This document shows positions 10,536-22,569 of a stretch of DNA of 64,000 nucleotides, one piece after another (positions within the stretch are counted from its first letter, which is position 1; the number at the start of each line of letters is the position of its first letter). The notes under the pieces were generated by a model. That model did no database searches, was not told where the DNA came from, and worked only from the letters and a program-made list of their open reading frames with translations. The stretch lies in NCBI RefSeq assembly GCF_019649055.1, contig NW_026570289.1, positions 186,001-250,000 on the forward strand, given 5' to 3'. A program made the translations under genes and the position numbers. Source of the DNA: Paramacrobiotus metropolitanus. Taxonomy: Eukaryota; Tardigrada; Eutardigrada; Parachela; Macrobiotidae.

Positions 10536-10979
10536 TTGTAACGCTCATGTAGGTAAGACATCGGGCCATTGCACCAAGGTCACGGTAGGTCGTTCGTGTT
10601 GGGACAATCAGTGTGTCCTACTCCATGAGATCCTGCATGCTCTGGGTCTCTTCTATGAGCACACCCGGCCGGATCGTGATCAGTACGTCGAGGTCTTCGA
10701 GGATGAAATCATGCCGCTCCACCGAGATGACTTCAAGATCCTGCCCCAAATGGACATGCACGGCACCGCCTACGATATCGAGTCCATCATCCATTTTGGA
10801 GCGTATGATTTTGCGCGTTCTACCGAGATACCCGCGATGATGCCCAAGCCACACCCGGACCACAGTTGGCCGTGGAAGATGGGCCAACGGAGAACGTTGT
10901 CGCCTCTGGATGTGGCCAAGTTGAAAAATATATACTGCGCCCACACAGCAGTTGATTTAAACGGTTTCGAGCACGAATA
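10536..10979 (+). CDS. Astacin-family (M12A) metalloprotease, C-terminal exon
   Basis: From an acceptor at 10531-10535 (TTGCAG) one frame runs to TAA at 10979. It holds CNAHVGK, then the zinc site HEILHALGLFYEHTRPDRD, a match to astacin HExxHxxGxxxEHxRPDRD, then YDIESIIHFG in the Met-turn position and LSPLDVAKLKNIYC at the domain end. Astacins are secreted zinc endopeptidases that process matrix and signalling proteins. The Met-turn Met is Ile and the following Tyr (fifth ligand in astacin) is Phe, so activity is doubtful. A possible upstream exon at about 10255-10370 (KIRYVFRIIES..., donor CAG|GTACGC) looks like the domain N-terminus, but its phase does not join directly, so an exon is missing or the gene is damaged. 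A hAT MITE lies just upstream. Confidence 0.7.
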
Positions 10980-11813
10980 AACCTACGCACTGGAATTATG
11001 CATAAAGTTTTTAAATTTTAGTTCCCTACAAAACGTTCAGTGAGAACTGCTGTAATAGCGCTTGAATAAATAAAATTAATTTCATTCTGCGGATTCTCCA
11101 CAACCCTTTTTTTGTCACTTAGCATTGCACAAATAAAGCGTTGCTTGATATTTTCTATAAAGCACTCCTCATTTGATTTTGTTGTTTGCTCAGTGAATGA
11201 CCCCAAGTGAACTAATGACAACCGAAATCGGCGCTGTTCAGTCCTTAACAGAATTAAATCGATCGGCGGCACATGGATATAAGAAGCATTTCGACGCACT
11301 GTCGAAACCGATGCATCCATAATGCACTATTACGATTTCAAGCTTTGTTCACGGTGACGCTAATAAAATGTAGTTCCAGTTAGCATTTTATGGTTCGTTG
11401 AGGCAAAAACCGTGGGTTAAGTGCTTGTGCTTTATTCCGCAAAAACCGATAAAGGTTACAGCGCTTACATAAGCACTTCTGCAAACTCCGGTATTTCGTC
11501 TCCACTTCTACTACGTATCAGCTGACGAAAAAACAACACGAGTGCATCCATCAAATGCAATGCATTTTTCATCCAGCTGAACTGACAGTTAGGTCAGAAA
11601 ACTATTTCTGGAAGCATCTGTATCACGCAATTTTAGTGGTAGTCCATATGGACATAAATCAGAAACAAAAAAGGAAGATCCACTTCAACAGATACGTGTG
11701 GACGTAGGAACTCACGCGGTGCCACTGATGGCGCTACCACACAATCAAGACCGAAGCCAGCGAACCACAGTTTACTCACTTTACTGTGTGCATCAGACGT
11801 TTCCGGTCATCGA
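10980..11813. other. Intergenic; nothing recognised
   Basis: AT-rich sequence between the astacin exon and the minus-strand gene. A 100-codon minus-strand ORF at 11018-11320 has no recognisable domain and is not supported by splice context. Confidence 0.5.
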
Positions 11814-12334
11814 CTAACCCCACTGGAACGACACAATCTGTGTCTGTGCGAGATATTCCGTTACATGCACCGGGATGTGCTGAATGCACACAGCATGCGG
11901 CACGAAATCCTGCGGATGGTCGGCGTAGTTGATCAGGTACTGCACATCATTCAGCGAACGGATGCGCAGTTCCGCCGGTTTATGGGCGATAATGTTCACC
12001 ACCATCTTGCCCAGCTCTACGCCCGACTGACCGTTCGTGGCCACAACAATTGACTGCGGAGCCGATGACCGCGGCGGAGGGTGGATTTGGTTACTAACGG
12101 AAATCTAAGAAGAACACTAATTATTGTTATTGTAATTTGTAGACCAGACTGCACAAAAAGCAGACGGCGAACCTGAGAATGAAACCCAGAATCGTTGCCC
12201 GGACGTCCGCTGTGGAATCTTTTCCGACGTTGCTGAAAAGAAGGATTCGGCAAGCGCTCCACAGGCGTATGCTCAGCAGCTTTCAGTTTCACCGGAATCG
12301 CACTGTGCTGCGGCTGAGTAGGCTGCTTAGCAAC
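11814..12334 (-). CDS. Unidentified protein, last two exons
   Basis: On the minus strand, exon 12334-12173 (after TTTATAG, donor CAG|GTTCGC) joins in phase 0 to exon 12104-11814 (after TTCTTAG) across a 68-bp intron, giving 150 residues to the stop. The first part is Pro/Gln/Arg-rich and probably disordered; the second starts with SIVVATNGQSGVELGKMVV and ends with a hydrophobic, His-rich stretch (VPHAVCIQHIPVHVTEY). I do not recognise the family. Coding character is inferred from the consistent splice sites, the GC-rich codons against AT-rich flanks, and the balanced composition. The 5' exons were not found. Confidence 0.45.
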
Positions 12335-12432
12335 CTATAAACAAAAGGTAAATGAATAAACACAAAGAAAAAATGCACGAGGTGAACACAATGAGAAAAT
12401 AACGATCTTTCATTTTTGCAAATAAGAGAACT

Positions 12433-12735
12433 GTGTCGTCATTAGAATGTCTGCTAGCGTCTTCTCTGGCTGCTTGGGAATGTCGGCTGCGGTCAAAAAG
12501 CATGAACTTTTCTTATGCCAAAAACGGGACGGCGGTCGGGAGCCAGGTCAAACAAGCACCGCACCGGAAATGCAAAGATCCGGTGCCGGTGAACGTACCA
12601 GCGTACCGTACCAATATGATCGAACTTGGAGCGAAAAGGAAACCGTACAGCCTGCGCTACACCAATTTACTGACCAGCAAGACCAGTGCGGACATCGAAG
12701 TGTGGGGACACAACGCTGTCCTGAAGACTGGGTAA
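12433..12735 (+). CDS. Possible exon, unidentified
   Basis: A 100-codon open frame in a GC-richer patch whose second half (from about residue 45) has protein-like composition with Arg, Lys and Tyr. No known motif and no clear donor or acceptor pair. Another frame is also open here. It may equally be non-coding. Confidence 0.2.
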   Translation: MSSLECLLASSLAAWECRLRSKSMNFSYAKNGTAVGSQVKQAPHRKCKDPVPVNVPAYRTNMIELGAKRKPYSLRYTNLLTSKTSADIEVWGHNAVLKTG

Positions 12736-12739
12736 CTTT

Positions 12740-13507
12740 CTGAATAAGTTAACCAGTGCGGCAGTAATAATATTGATTTAAGTACACTTGACTGTTTTAA
12801 AGGCGCTCTGCTCTGTACACACTACATACCCAATTTCTGTTAACTGCATGTTTTGGGTGTAGTCAGTCTTGGTTTATTCAGGCTAGTTTTTTTATACTTT
12901 GAGGTTATTATATTCAGCTCCAAACAGGTTTGAAATCCCATGCTACTCTGTAGACATCATCCTAGCCGGACATGGGCTACCTGCACTGATTCAATTTAAA
13001 TTAAAATCAAAGGCGTCTGGCACGAAAGGAGAATCGGTTGCTGGAGGGAGCAACACGTGCACCGGGCAGTGCCTCGGCGCAGCACTTTAGAACGTAGTGT
13101 TGAGCAGAGCAGTTGGCTTAAAATTATGAGTTGGGTCAGCTCTGCTCATATGCAACTAATTCCGAAAAATTGGGTACTCTTTGTCACAGTTAGCTCCCGG
13201 AAGTCGGGGTGGATGAATCGCCGTAAGAAGCAGCACTGGCGAATTTCAAGGGCGCGTTTCACCCTTTTTTTGCCTGGTCTGCTTTGTGGCATATTGTCAT
13301 TGTGCTCTCCACAAGGCACGAGCCACTGATTCTATTTCTATTGCAGAAGCGGTTCGTCTAACGCTCCCTTACCTTTGAGTCTTCACTGGTCTCAGTTGTT
13401 AAGTTGCACTGAGACTCATGCCCGAAAATTGCGCCAGTCCGCAGCGCACGCTTATCACTTGGCAGCGATTCATCCAATATCGAAAAATTTTCTGGAAAAT
13501 ACTGTTA
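12740..13507. other. Intergenic; nothing recognised
   Basis: Short ORFs on the plus strand (12899, 13057, 13375) lack motifs and splice support. Confidence 0.5.
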
Positions 13508-13795
13508 TTATGACAACAGGTTCACTAACAACGTGTTTCTATCCACAACTTTACCCAATTCCACGCGCTTTTTCATTGCGAGCTCATATTCTGCCACAGC
13601 CTCCCGAGCGTTTTCGAGCTCTTTTTCCGGGATCCAGCAGGATTCAGAATCGTCATACCCCGTAAACTTGACAAAATATTCCACCAATCCGTTGCGATAC
13701 CGCTTCTTTTTAACGCACTCCACTTCGTACTCTTCGCTGTCCGAGCAGAATTCCGGTTGCGTTAACAAGGACTCATCAGAGGCGGAACTAAACAT
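13508..13795 (-). CDS. Small chromodomain protein (HP1/CBX-like)
   Basis: A single-exon ORF of 95 residues from ATG at 13795. Residues about 22-72 form a chromodomain: EYEVECVKKKRYRNG, VEYFVKFTGYDDSESCWIPEKEL, followed by a helix (AREAVAEYELAMKK). Chromodomains of this type bind methylated histone H3 tails. The aromatic cage reads Tyr (EYEVE), Phe in place of the usual Trp (VKFTGY) and Tyr, so the cage may be conserved in function. There is no chromoshadow domain; the acidic N-terminus (SDSEEYE) is typical of HP1 proteins. Chromodomains also occur in retrotransposon integrases, but no integrase sequence is adjacent. Confidence 0.75.
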   Translation of the reverse strand: MFSSASDESLLTQPEFCSDSEEYEVECVKKKRYRNGLVEYFVKFTGYDDSESCWIPEKELENAREAVAEYELAMKKRVELGKVVDRNTLLVNLLS

Positions 13796-14035
13796 TGTGA
13801 ATCCTGGCGCACCCAGATCAGAAGTTGCCGGACAGCTGTGCCACTACAACAGATCCGAAACAGTAGGTTACCAAGGCTGTTTCGAATCGGGCACTGAGCA
13901 CGAGCCTTTCTCCCACCGGGAGGCGCGCACTTATGCTCTCTAATATTATTAAGCCCGTCTATCAGATATCAATCATATCATCACTTTCTAAATGGTATTT
14001 GCGAAAAACTAATTTCCGTTTCAAGATAATTTTTT

Positions 14036-14579
14036 AGGTGACCACTACGTACACACTCTTTCACACCCTTTCACTCCGTACACAACCAATTGCACTCTCT
14101 TTCATTCGGTGCACAACCTTTTTGCGCACTACCATTCACTCGGTGCACTACCAAACTTTTATATATAGAAGTATTTATATATATTATACTTAAAAACTTG
14201 TAATCTATATTACTACAGAAAAGCAACACTACAAAAAAAATATTGCTACTTTTTTGCAACATTATGGGACCGTTCCGACGAAGACGTCCTGGTGTATGAC
14301 AGCGTCGGCAAATAACTCACGTGGCAAGCAAAGATTGAATAAACAAGTGTTTCGGAGCAGGTCCTGCGGAGATTAGGGTGAAAAATGTTGTTGTTAAAAA
14401 AAAACGGTAGACATTGCGCGTTCTTTTATTCCAGAAATACAGTAACTCTGGTGTGAAAAAATTAAAAAAATTAAAAGGTTGTGTACGGAATGGAAGGTAG
14501 CGCAAAAATGTTGTGCACGGAAGGAAAGGGAGTGCCCAAGGCTATGTACGGAGTGAAAAGGGTGTACGGAGTGGTCACC
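14036..14579. mobile_element. MITE with about 100-bp TIRs, TA target
   Basis: The left arm from 14036 (GGTGACCACTACGTACACAC) and the right arm ending at 14579 (reverse: GGTGACCACTCCGTACACCC) remain similar for about 100 bp, through blocks such as TTTCACTCCGTACA, TTCCGTGCACAAC and TTTTTGCGC. Each end is flanked by TA. The arms contain repeated CCGTACACAACC-like units. No coding capacity. Confidence 0.75.
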
Positions 14580-14589
14580 TAATTTTTAT

Positions 14590-16330
14590 CCAGAATATTC
14601 TCCTTACATTTAACAGAGCTCCGAGTCGGAGCCTCCGACTATCATAAAGTAAGGCCATAATGCCCATTCAGATGTAATATCACACCCCTGCCCCTGCCAG
14701 GGGCACCCCAAAAGCCACAACAAACCAGATTTATAAACATCAGAGGTCTGGCATTAAGCTCTTACTATAATTATCGTACGTCCTTAACTGTTGTAAGAAT
14801 AAGAGAACCAGTAAAAGAAAAGTAAAACATGTAGAATGTCTGTAGCATCAGAGTGATAATGGTTGGAAATAAAAAATAATTCTGCACGAGCAAAGTGTGT
14901 ATATTAGGCTTGAATTTTCCTATATACCAGACTTTGTGGAGCCACTCCATCTCGCTACTACAGTAGTTTAGCTTCATATTTGCTGAAGCGATATAGCATT
15001 ACTACAATTTGCACTCCGCAGTAGCCAGACTATATTAACGAACACATCTTACCAGGCTATTGGAACTTTTTTTGGGTAATTTCAAGAATTTTATGCATTT
15101 TCGTTTTGATTTTATGAGATAAAACTATCCAGACTAGGAATGTAAAAAATATGCGGAGTAATTACAACACCACTGTATCCTGTACAAAATAAATCTGAGA
15201 GTTTCTTTTACATGTGTACTTCTATAGACTACAATTTTCGAAATAACACCTCTGTTTCATACTTTTACACTGAACTAGAAATTAAATTCTAGCAACATGA
15301 TTTAACTTGATGGTAAAACGGACCTATTTTGTGCATGACCTCTATTCTTCCGCTTATAAATGATCTATTTGAATCAGATTTTACTTTCTTATTTTCTGAT
15401 ATAGTATATTGGATTTACTTCGATTTCTTTTCTTAATGGGCTCGTTATCGCCCCTGGATGTAAATATCCCTCATCCAGTACCGGAGTGTGGCTATGGGGC
15501 CTTGCCTGGGGAATTTCTCCAGAGGCTCTGGATGCAGTTGCCACGCATTTGTTGTGCCCCGACAGTTCCTTATTTTGTGAGCACTTTCTTTGATCTCCAC
15601 GCACTCAGATCTCAAGCTGCCTCGCACGTTTGTTTGTAAGGAAGATAGGACCTGGTGAATGTAGTCGCCAGAAAATCCGTCCCAGCATGGAAAAAGTTTG
15701 TAAGAATTCAGCAATGCTACAGTGCGACAACCAAAAGAAGCTCCTTGTAACCGGAACTCCGGAAGCCGATGTTCTACCCGAACATTATCCACCGCAGTAT
15801 TTAAATAACTGAACCCCCGAAGCAAGTCAAAGTCAGGGATTCACAGGCGACGCGAAGAACTAGACATTGACGATTCAGCCTGACTCCGAAAGCGGGTAAG
15901 ACGTATCCTCAAAAACAGCAACGTTTCTGGTACAGTGCAGCAGCTGATAAGCAAAGAAATAGAAATGTCACTATCCGAAGAAACGTTGGCTGCGGAGAAA
16001 GAGATGCATCCCTTAAACTGCCGATCAGCCCACCACCTTCAGGCGCCGCAACGCCACTGCGAAATCCTGTAGGAGCAGCAGAGACCTTTTTAGCCATCCG
16101 TGCATCCCGAACGGCTCTGCAGCGGGGGCAGATTGGAGGAGACAAGCTATTTTAAGGTAATTCTGACCGTGAAAAACCCGCAAAGCAGCCAGATATCTCT
16201 ATGGCACATTGGCGGACGTGATGAACATAACGCTCAGGGTATATGTGCCCCCAAGATCACTGATATCTTATACGATGCCAATTTTATCTGCCTCAAGAAA
16301 AAGGCGACAGAGCGCGCCCGATCGCGGTGC
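14590..16330. other. Non-coding, possibly old transposon remains
   Basis: ORFs on both strands (for example 15445-15825 minus and 15909-16145 minus) have no recognisable domain. The region directly precedes an RT fragment and may be eroded LINE sequence. Confidence 0.4.
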
Positions 16331-16338
16331 CACGCTGA

Positions 16339-16725
16339 TTGCATTCTGCACTGTTTCTTCCAAAATTGCGTCGTCTTAGCAAAAAACTGCAGCCGCTTCT
16401 ACTAGATGTAAAAAATGCGTTTGATTCGCTTGATCCCAATAAAATGCTGGAAGCAACGGAAAAATTCCTGGCACGATACTACCGATACGTGTGGCAATGC
16501 TACGATTCCCTAACGGTCTTTCTGCATGATGCCTATCGCATCTCATATCAAGCGGGGATGAAACAGGGCGAACCCTTCTGGCCGCTGCTGCATTGTCTTG
16601 CTACCATCAAACCACACCGTCATCCGACATCGAAATACGGTGGCACTTTTTTGGATTGGAATGGATTACGAAATGACTCGGCAGACGTGTGCGATGATTT
16701 GTGTATCACCTGCAAGGATCTCTGA
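16339..16725 (+). pseudogene. Non-LTR retrotransposon reverse transcriptase fragment
   Basis: The ORF contains LLLDVKNAFDSLD, matching RT motif A (Asp in LDVKNAF), then GMKQGEPFWPLLHCL, matching motif B (GxxQGDPLxPLLF). Spacing between them fits a LINE RT palm domain. The YxDD motif does not follow: the frame ends soon after and similarity is lost. Only about 100 residues of the enzyme remain, so this is a relic. The motif style resembles the group whose C-terminal region lies at 29603-30724, so both may be one family. Confidence 0.65.
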
Positions 16726-16729
16726 AAAA

Positions 16730-18620
16730 ACGCTCTCCGCCGCATCTGAACATCGCGAAATGCTTGTTATTATTGATCGAAGTATCCTAAACCGGTCCCC
16801 AAATAGAAAAAAACGAATTTTTTCTGTCGCTTTCTGATTTACTGCTGCCATTGAAACGAGCTGAATTATCTCGGCACACCATTGCATGAAAATCCGGTAG
16901 CAAGGATGTTAGCTGCTGAAATTTAGATTGGCAGGTTGACTCAGCGCTTCGCATTTCGGCCTGCAGTGTATCCTTTAAAATGCAGCATGCGCCCAAAAAA
17001 GAACGATATATAGAGTGCGGAATATGTAGTGTTAGCGTGAGTCAAAGTTGCTGGGACAGTGTGACAAAATGATCTTTAGCGAACTAACAATTAGCAATGT
17101 GAACATCACCGACGCCGATGCCAAGCGTCACTTCCGGTTGCAAAGGTCGGCATAGAAACGAAACTGGAACCTCCTGGTTCGCACCGAACCAGCGGCAAGC
17201 GCCGAGATGGAGTAACGTTTGCCCCGTGGACAAACAAAAATGGTTAACCTAGGACACACCAAGTATATGTGTTCGGTAGCTTCGTCACGCATTCCAGCAA
17301 CATCGAAACAAGGAGGGGCTGCCGCGGAAAGCGCAGAGCAGGACAAAGTAGCGAAGTGTCGTGAAATCGGCTAGGAGTATATGCTCCGATACGATTCTAC
17401 GGTACGGGTTAAACATGATTATAGCGTGGGTAAAGTGTGCACTGAACTATTTGACCTTCAATTCATTTATAAATGACTTTGAACGTTGTACAAATATTTG
17501 CCGGGACTCCTCAACCGAAATAGATCAGTAGTAAAACCAGGCAGGTGACGCCATAGGTCTTCCTGGTGAAACTAGTGGATGCTCAGCGATGCCAGAAACC
17601 GACAAGAATTCCGGGCATATCCAAAGAAACCCCAGAGATTGACGTAGGATTGCCCATCATCGACGCACGCAGTGCGACTCCAGTTTAAAACGGAACAATC
17701 TTTCGTGCGATTTTCTTCGAGAAAATGGGAAGAGGAGAAGACTCGACCAAGCAGGATACGTGTTTCCGTGATTTTGTACTCTGTACGAAACAGTGCTTTG
17801 AACGTTTGCCCAAATTTCGAGATATGCTGATCTTTACACTGCGCAGAAGATACCAGTAAACCCCTGAATGTTGCACTTTTCTTGTTATTAGCCTGTATCA
17901 GCAGTCAGCAGAGAGCGACGACTGCTCAATGGAGTCTGAGTCAGGGTCACTTGAAAACAGCATAGCTGTCTCGCAGCAGCTAAGCACTCAAATGCAGCAG
18001 ACAGTCAATTACATCACCGCACTGATAACGATACTCAGCGCTTCAAAATTCTTGGCGATGCATTATGAACGAGGTTATCAAGCGGATTGAAGGAAAAAGA
18101 CTGTAGCGATGGCAGTACTTTCGCCTTTGTATACAAGAACGTGATACGGGCTAATTTCCCATACCTCGCCGTTTGATGCGATAACATCACCCAGCATCAA
18201 TATGCTAACCTGCGGTCCACATTCTATTTTTGACGCAACGCCAGAGAAACCTACAGGAAAGATGGTCGATGACTCGATACATCATCGAACCAAAAGGTCT
18301 GCCTGTGAAAGATTAGAAAAGGGCAAATGTGATCATCGTTATACCGTGGGAGCACGGAAAGCCGCCAGCTGTAATATTACCTTCGATATCCGAGACCGCC
18401 AGCTGTACTAGCGGTATCGGATATCGACCCCACTTCCGTGGACCTCGGTGCAGCAGCTGAGATCGTGGGAAAAGGAAATGAAGTTTGAAACACGTCTGGC
18501 TGCAACCAAGGTAGATTTCGTTGCTGCAGCCACAGAAATTCACGGTCCTTGGAGAGACGCAGGTGTTACTGTATTTACACAAGTTTAAGAGCCACCATAA
18601 TGACGTCATTCGCTTATAAA
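16730..18620. other. Non-coding; nothing recognised
   Basis: No ORF with coding character on either strand; moderate GC with scattered stops. It may be decayed LINE sequence continuing from the RT fragment. Confidence 0.4.
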
Positions 18621-20320
18621 CACCATGGGCCAGCAGCTACGTTCAAAACGGTTCAGCAAACAGCTGACTGACTTGTCTTCCCGTTGCAACAGCTGTTCTG
18701 TAGCATCAAAAACAAAATATTTCCCATTAAATTTTCTCTTCTAATGGTATTTATTTTTTCGCAAGTTACTAATGGATAAAAAACATCGAAAAAATTATCT
18801 TGAGTGGGAAATTCGTTATTATGTTAAGAGTTTTAAGTCCAGCCGATTATTAGTTAGACATTTTGCGCGTAAGAAAAGCACCTCCAGAGCAAATCTGATG
18901 CGATGGATATCCAAGTAAGTTTGTTTGCGATTTTGAAGTTTTTAATTATCTTAATCAAGTAATTAAACATAAATTGTGCTTAGAAAGGAAAATCTTGCGC
19001 CAAAAAAAAGAGGCCCTGAAAAGCTTTCGCGATTTCCCCACTCGAAAAAGATCTTCGACAATGGGTAGATGAAGAGCGCGCGAAGGGATATCCTGTAAAC
19101 CGCGGTGATCTCCGTGCCAGGGCTCTGGAGATTGCTGCTGAAAAAAACATCTCTAAATTCAATGCATCTAACGGCTGGATTTCCAAATTTATGGCACGAC
19201 AACATCTGTCCTCACGAGCAGTCACGCACACTGCTCGGAAAGAAAAGTTTTCTGAAAAAGACATTGTAAGCTCAATTGTAATTTTTAATCATTTTTTGCG
19301 TTTTCGTTCGACAATTCTGGTTTATTATTTTTTGCTTTTCTTAGGCTGGTCAAGAGCGATTTTTGGATGAGCTGGTCGAAATTGTGGATATCCAACAAAC
19401 ACCAGAGAAAGATATTTTGAACTTTGATCAGACTAATGTGAAATACGTTCGCTCGAAACAGCGAACAATTAATGAGTCCGGAGTCAAACAAGTTTCAGTC
19501 GTTACTGCGGCGGCAGAGAAAGAAGGCTTCACGATCCGCCTCGCGATATCAGCAAGCGGAGAAAAACTACCTGCTGTCATTGTTTTCAAGGGTAATGCCA
19601 GAACAGGTGTGCTGTCGGAAAGGATCATGAAGAAGCTGGATATCCCAGAAAATGTACGTGTACTGAGCTCTAAATCGTCCTGGTGGAACGAGCTGCTCGA
19701 CCATAAGTGGATAAAAGACACGTTTGAAGAAAATGGATATCCAAAAGTATTAATCAGGGACCAGTTTTGCGTTCACAAAATGAAACCATCAGCGGACCTT
19801 CTCGAAGAGCGCAACATTCGACAGGTGTTCATACCTGTTGCTATGACGGGTTTTTATTAGCCCCTGGATGTCGGTGTTAATCGACCGTTCAAAACTTTAT
19901 TATCAGGATAAGTATCATAAGTGGCGGAGGCAGCATCATGAGACGACAAAATCTGGCTATTTGAGAAACCCTTCTCGGCAGGATATCCTGAATTTTGTCT
20001 CTGTGGCTTCAAGCAAAACTGAAGCACTCGAAGACAAAGAAAACACAGATATGGACGATTGCCCAAACGGCACCAGTTCTCTCGATATGAGCTGCGAACT
20101 CGATTTAGAAGATTCTTTTAGTGACGAATTATAAATTGTTAGCCGTTGAACTTGTCAATAACTGCTGGATATCCAAAAATAGTATTATTGGCAGAAACAT
20201 GAAATAAAGAGTAATGGAATACCTAATTACAGAAAATTGCTCAAAATTGCTCACTTGGGCAGTGAACACGCGCAGCGTTCTTGCTGAACGATTTTGAACG
20301 TAGCTGCTTGTCCATGGTGC
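18621..20320 (+). mobile_element. Decayed pogo/Tigger element with about 38-bp TIRs
   Basis: The left end around 18622-18660 (CACCATGG, then AGCAGCTACGTTCAAAA and GTTCAGCAA) recurs inverted at 20281-20319 with four or five differences. Between the ends lies a pogo-family transposase with lesions. A TA duplication is not evident, so the exact ends may be eroded. Confidence 0.7.
18771..20134 (+). pseudogene. Pogo/Tigger (CENP-B-like) transposase, broken
   Basis: From ATG 18771 an exon encodes a psq-type helix-turn-helix and ends at a GTAAGT donor (about 18915). A second segment (about 18983-19266) carries a CENP-B-type domain (EERAKGYPVNRGDLRARALEIA), and a third (from 19346) the DDE domain: FDQTNV (first Asp), KQVSVVTAA, LPAVIVFKG, IRDQF (second Asp). 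At 19858-19860 a TAG replaces the Gln of the family motif QPLD, just before the third Asp. A frameshift near 19000-19030 and another near 19900 also break the frame. The tail after 19905 is acidic. With at least three lesions it cannot make active transposase. Confidence 0.8.
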
Positions 20321-22254
20321 ACACAGGCGGATTAGGGCATTTTTGTGGCTCTTAACCCAGGAAAACCGGGTACTAGAAGGGATGGGACTATAGTTTTGAA
20401 AATTGGTAGTTTGGGATAAAAAAATTCAATTAAGAAAAAAATATTTTTTTCAGAATTTTCGCTACCATAGGTCAAGCAGGAGATGACCATGTCGAGCTAA
20501 CACGCTTGGGAACCATGTTGCTCCGACATGTTATTTATTGCCGTTTATAACAGGCGATAGAAAAATCGCACAGAATATGCCAATCGCTTAAACGATAGGT
20601 CTCAACGAGTACTTGAACACAGGTGCATTACGATGGTCATCAAGATGACCAGTGGTCAAGGAAAATTTAGAAACGAAAACATCCTAATATGCACTAGTAC
20701 ATAAGCGCTACTTCGATATTTCGCAACAGTTGGTCACTTCTGCTCTACGGTTTGGACAATTGGGCACTTGACCTATTGCTGACCACAGTCCTGGTGACGC
20801 ACAGTGGAAGTAATACTATTCCCGGTTGTGCAACCGAACACTATAGCAGAGATTGCTAGCAGGAAGCATACGAGGGGATGTCAGTAACGCGTAGACAACA
20901 TAAGAGTATTCTCAAAGTGTTGTACGAGTGACCAGTTGTGAGAAAACGAGGGTATCGCGCAGTAGGGTCAATAAAGCCCTGCCAAAAAGCCTACTCGTAC
21001 AATCTAACTTACGTTTAAACTTTTAAAGAAAACAACAAATGCTCGTATTTACAAAGGAGGCAGTTCTGTTAGTCGACTTGTGGTGGTAGGCTAGCCGACT
21101 CCCTAAGCATCACGAATTATCCAAATTGTGTGGGAGTGATTGATTATACTTTGCACTGTCTATGTCGGCACCGCTGCTAAATAATGCTTAGTTGCATAAA
21201 CGGAGGCTGCCTTTACTCCCAAATGCTCTCTTCCGTTATACCGACCGCTTTGCACAGACTGGTTTCCAAAGGTTACAAGCGCTCATGAACCGGAAGGTTC
21301 AAATGTTTTTGATGCTCAATTAGCGAAGTGTAGACACGAGATTAATAATTTTTGCAAGATTTCACACTCATTAATACAGTTTAACTCCGATATAATCTGC
21401 AAAGAATATACGATTTTTCTCTGAAACAATGAATAGCTGGTAGGTTACAATACATGGCAATAACGGCGTTCCATACGCAAGCAGTTACACTGCAAAATCT
21501 TTTGAATTCTGATTGTTCCGGGTAATACGGGTCATAGCAATTTCAGAGCTACTCACAGCGGTCATTACACAACTTGTTTGCCTTTTCTTCACATTAATTT
21601 TAATTGCGTTTAGTCAAAAATTACGTTTTTCGAATTTCCGGTCATTGCTGACCAATGGTCACTTCACTGACCACTATGTACAAGTCAGTTAATACAGCTT
21701 TTTTTAGCTTTATTTTGATTGTTTATTGTGTCTTGTAGGACGCTTCTGTCAATTAATATGAATTTTGACACTTATTAATAAAATAGTACCGTGCCCAACC
21801 GTGTCATAACCGACATGGGATTTTCAAGTGACCAGTACTGGCCAGTGGGCGTTAATTTTCGGAACTTTGCTTCATGTTTTTATAAAACTCCGCAATTAGT
21901 TCTCCTGTGATTTTGTTGGTAATTATCTGATGTGGGGGTGGCTGTACAGACAAGCAGGACCTCCGGGAGCCCAGTTTGGTCAGTTTTGAGCATGTTTGGT
22001 CACCCTCTGGACCTTCCGGATATGACCCAGCTTACGGTTATATATTTTAAACTGTCGTCTAACATAACTTCTTTGAAACAAAACCAATAGAAACAACCTA
22101 TGATCATAACAACGGACTACAGAGAAGAAGTCCTCTACCATGTCGGTCTAACACGCATAGTGTGGAACGGGTTAAACTCGTGTAAATACAGTACTCTAAA
22201 CCCCAATCATCCATAAAATATTTCTGAGCCAAATCTGTCCACGTGTTATTTGCT
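20321..22254. other. Non-coding; nothing recognised
   Basis: No ORF over about 60 codons with coding character. Several short GGTCA/TGACC-type words occur (ACCAGTGGTCA, TGACCAATGGTCA), some as inverted pairs, without clear element boundaries. Confidence 0.5.
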
Positions 22255-22569
22255 ATTCAGCGAATTATTCTAATCTAGAAATAACTTCTATAACTTTTTT
22301 CGGAATATCGTTCGTATAAATTTGTTTCTAAGTAAATTATTAAGGGTGAGCTCGAATATTGTAAGTATCAAAAACAGGTTTGAGATTTGTGGAAGATGAT
22401 CTCTAGTCTCTATTATTCAGCAAGTTATTCTAATCTAGAAATAATTTCTTTTAATTTTTTCGGAATATCGTTTGTATAAATTCGGTTCTGAATAAATTAT
22501 TAAAGGTGATCTCAAATATTGTAAGTATCAAAAAAAGGTTTGAGGTTTGTGAAAGATGATCTCTAGTCC
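22255..22569. repeat. Two tandem copies of a 160-bp unit
   Basis: The block starting ATTCAGCGAATTATTCTAAT (22255) is repeated from 22415, period 160 bp, at about 88% identity by eye. Shared blocks include TCTAGAAATAA, TTCGGAATATCGTT, ATATTGTAAGTATCAAAAA and AAGATGATCTCTAGTC. Confidence 0.85.

Noticed and set aside
15445-15825. 126-codon minus ORF considered as part of a LINE
   Set aside because: No RT, endonuclease or zinc-knuckle motif could be seen.
20460-22160. Possible element bounded by CCATGTCG-CTAACACGC at 20490 and 22139
   Set aside because: The similarity is short and in direct orientation, and no target duplication or extended repeat was found.
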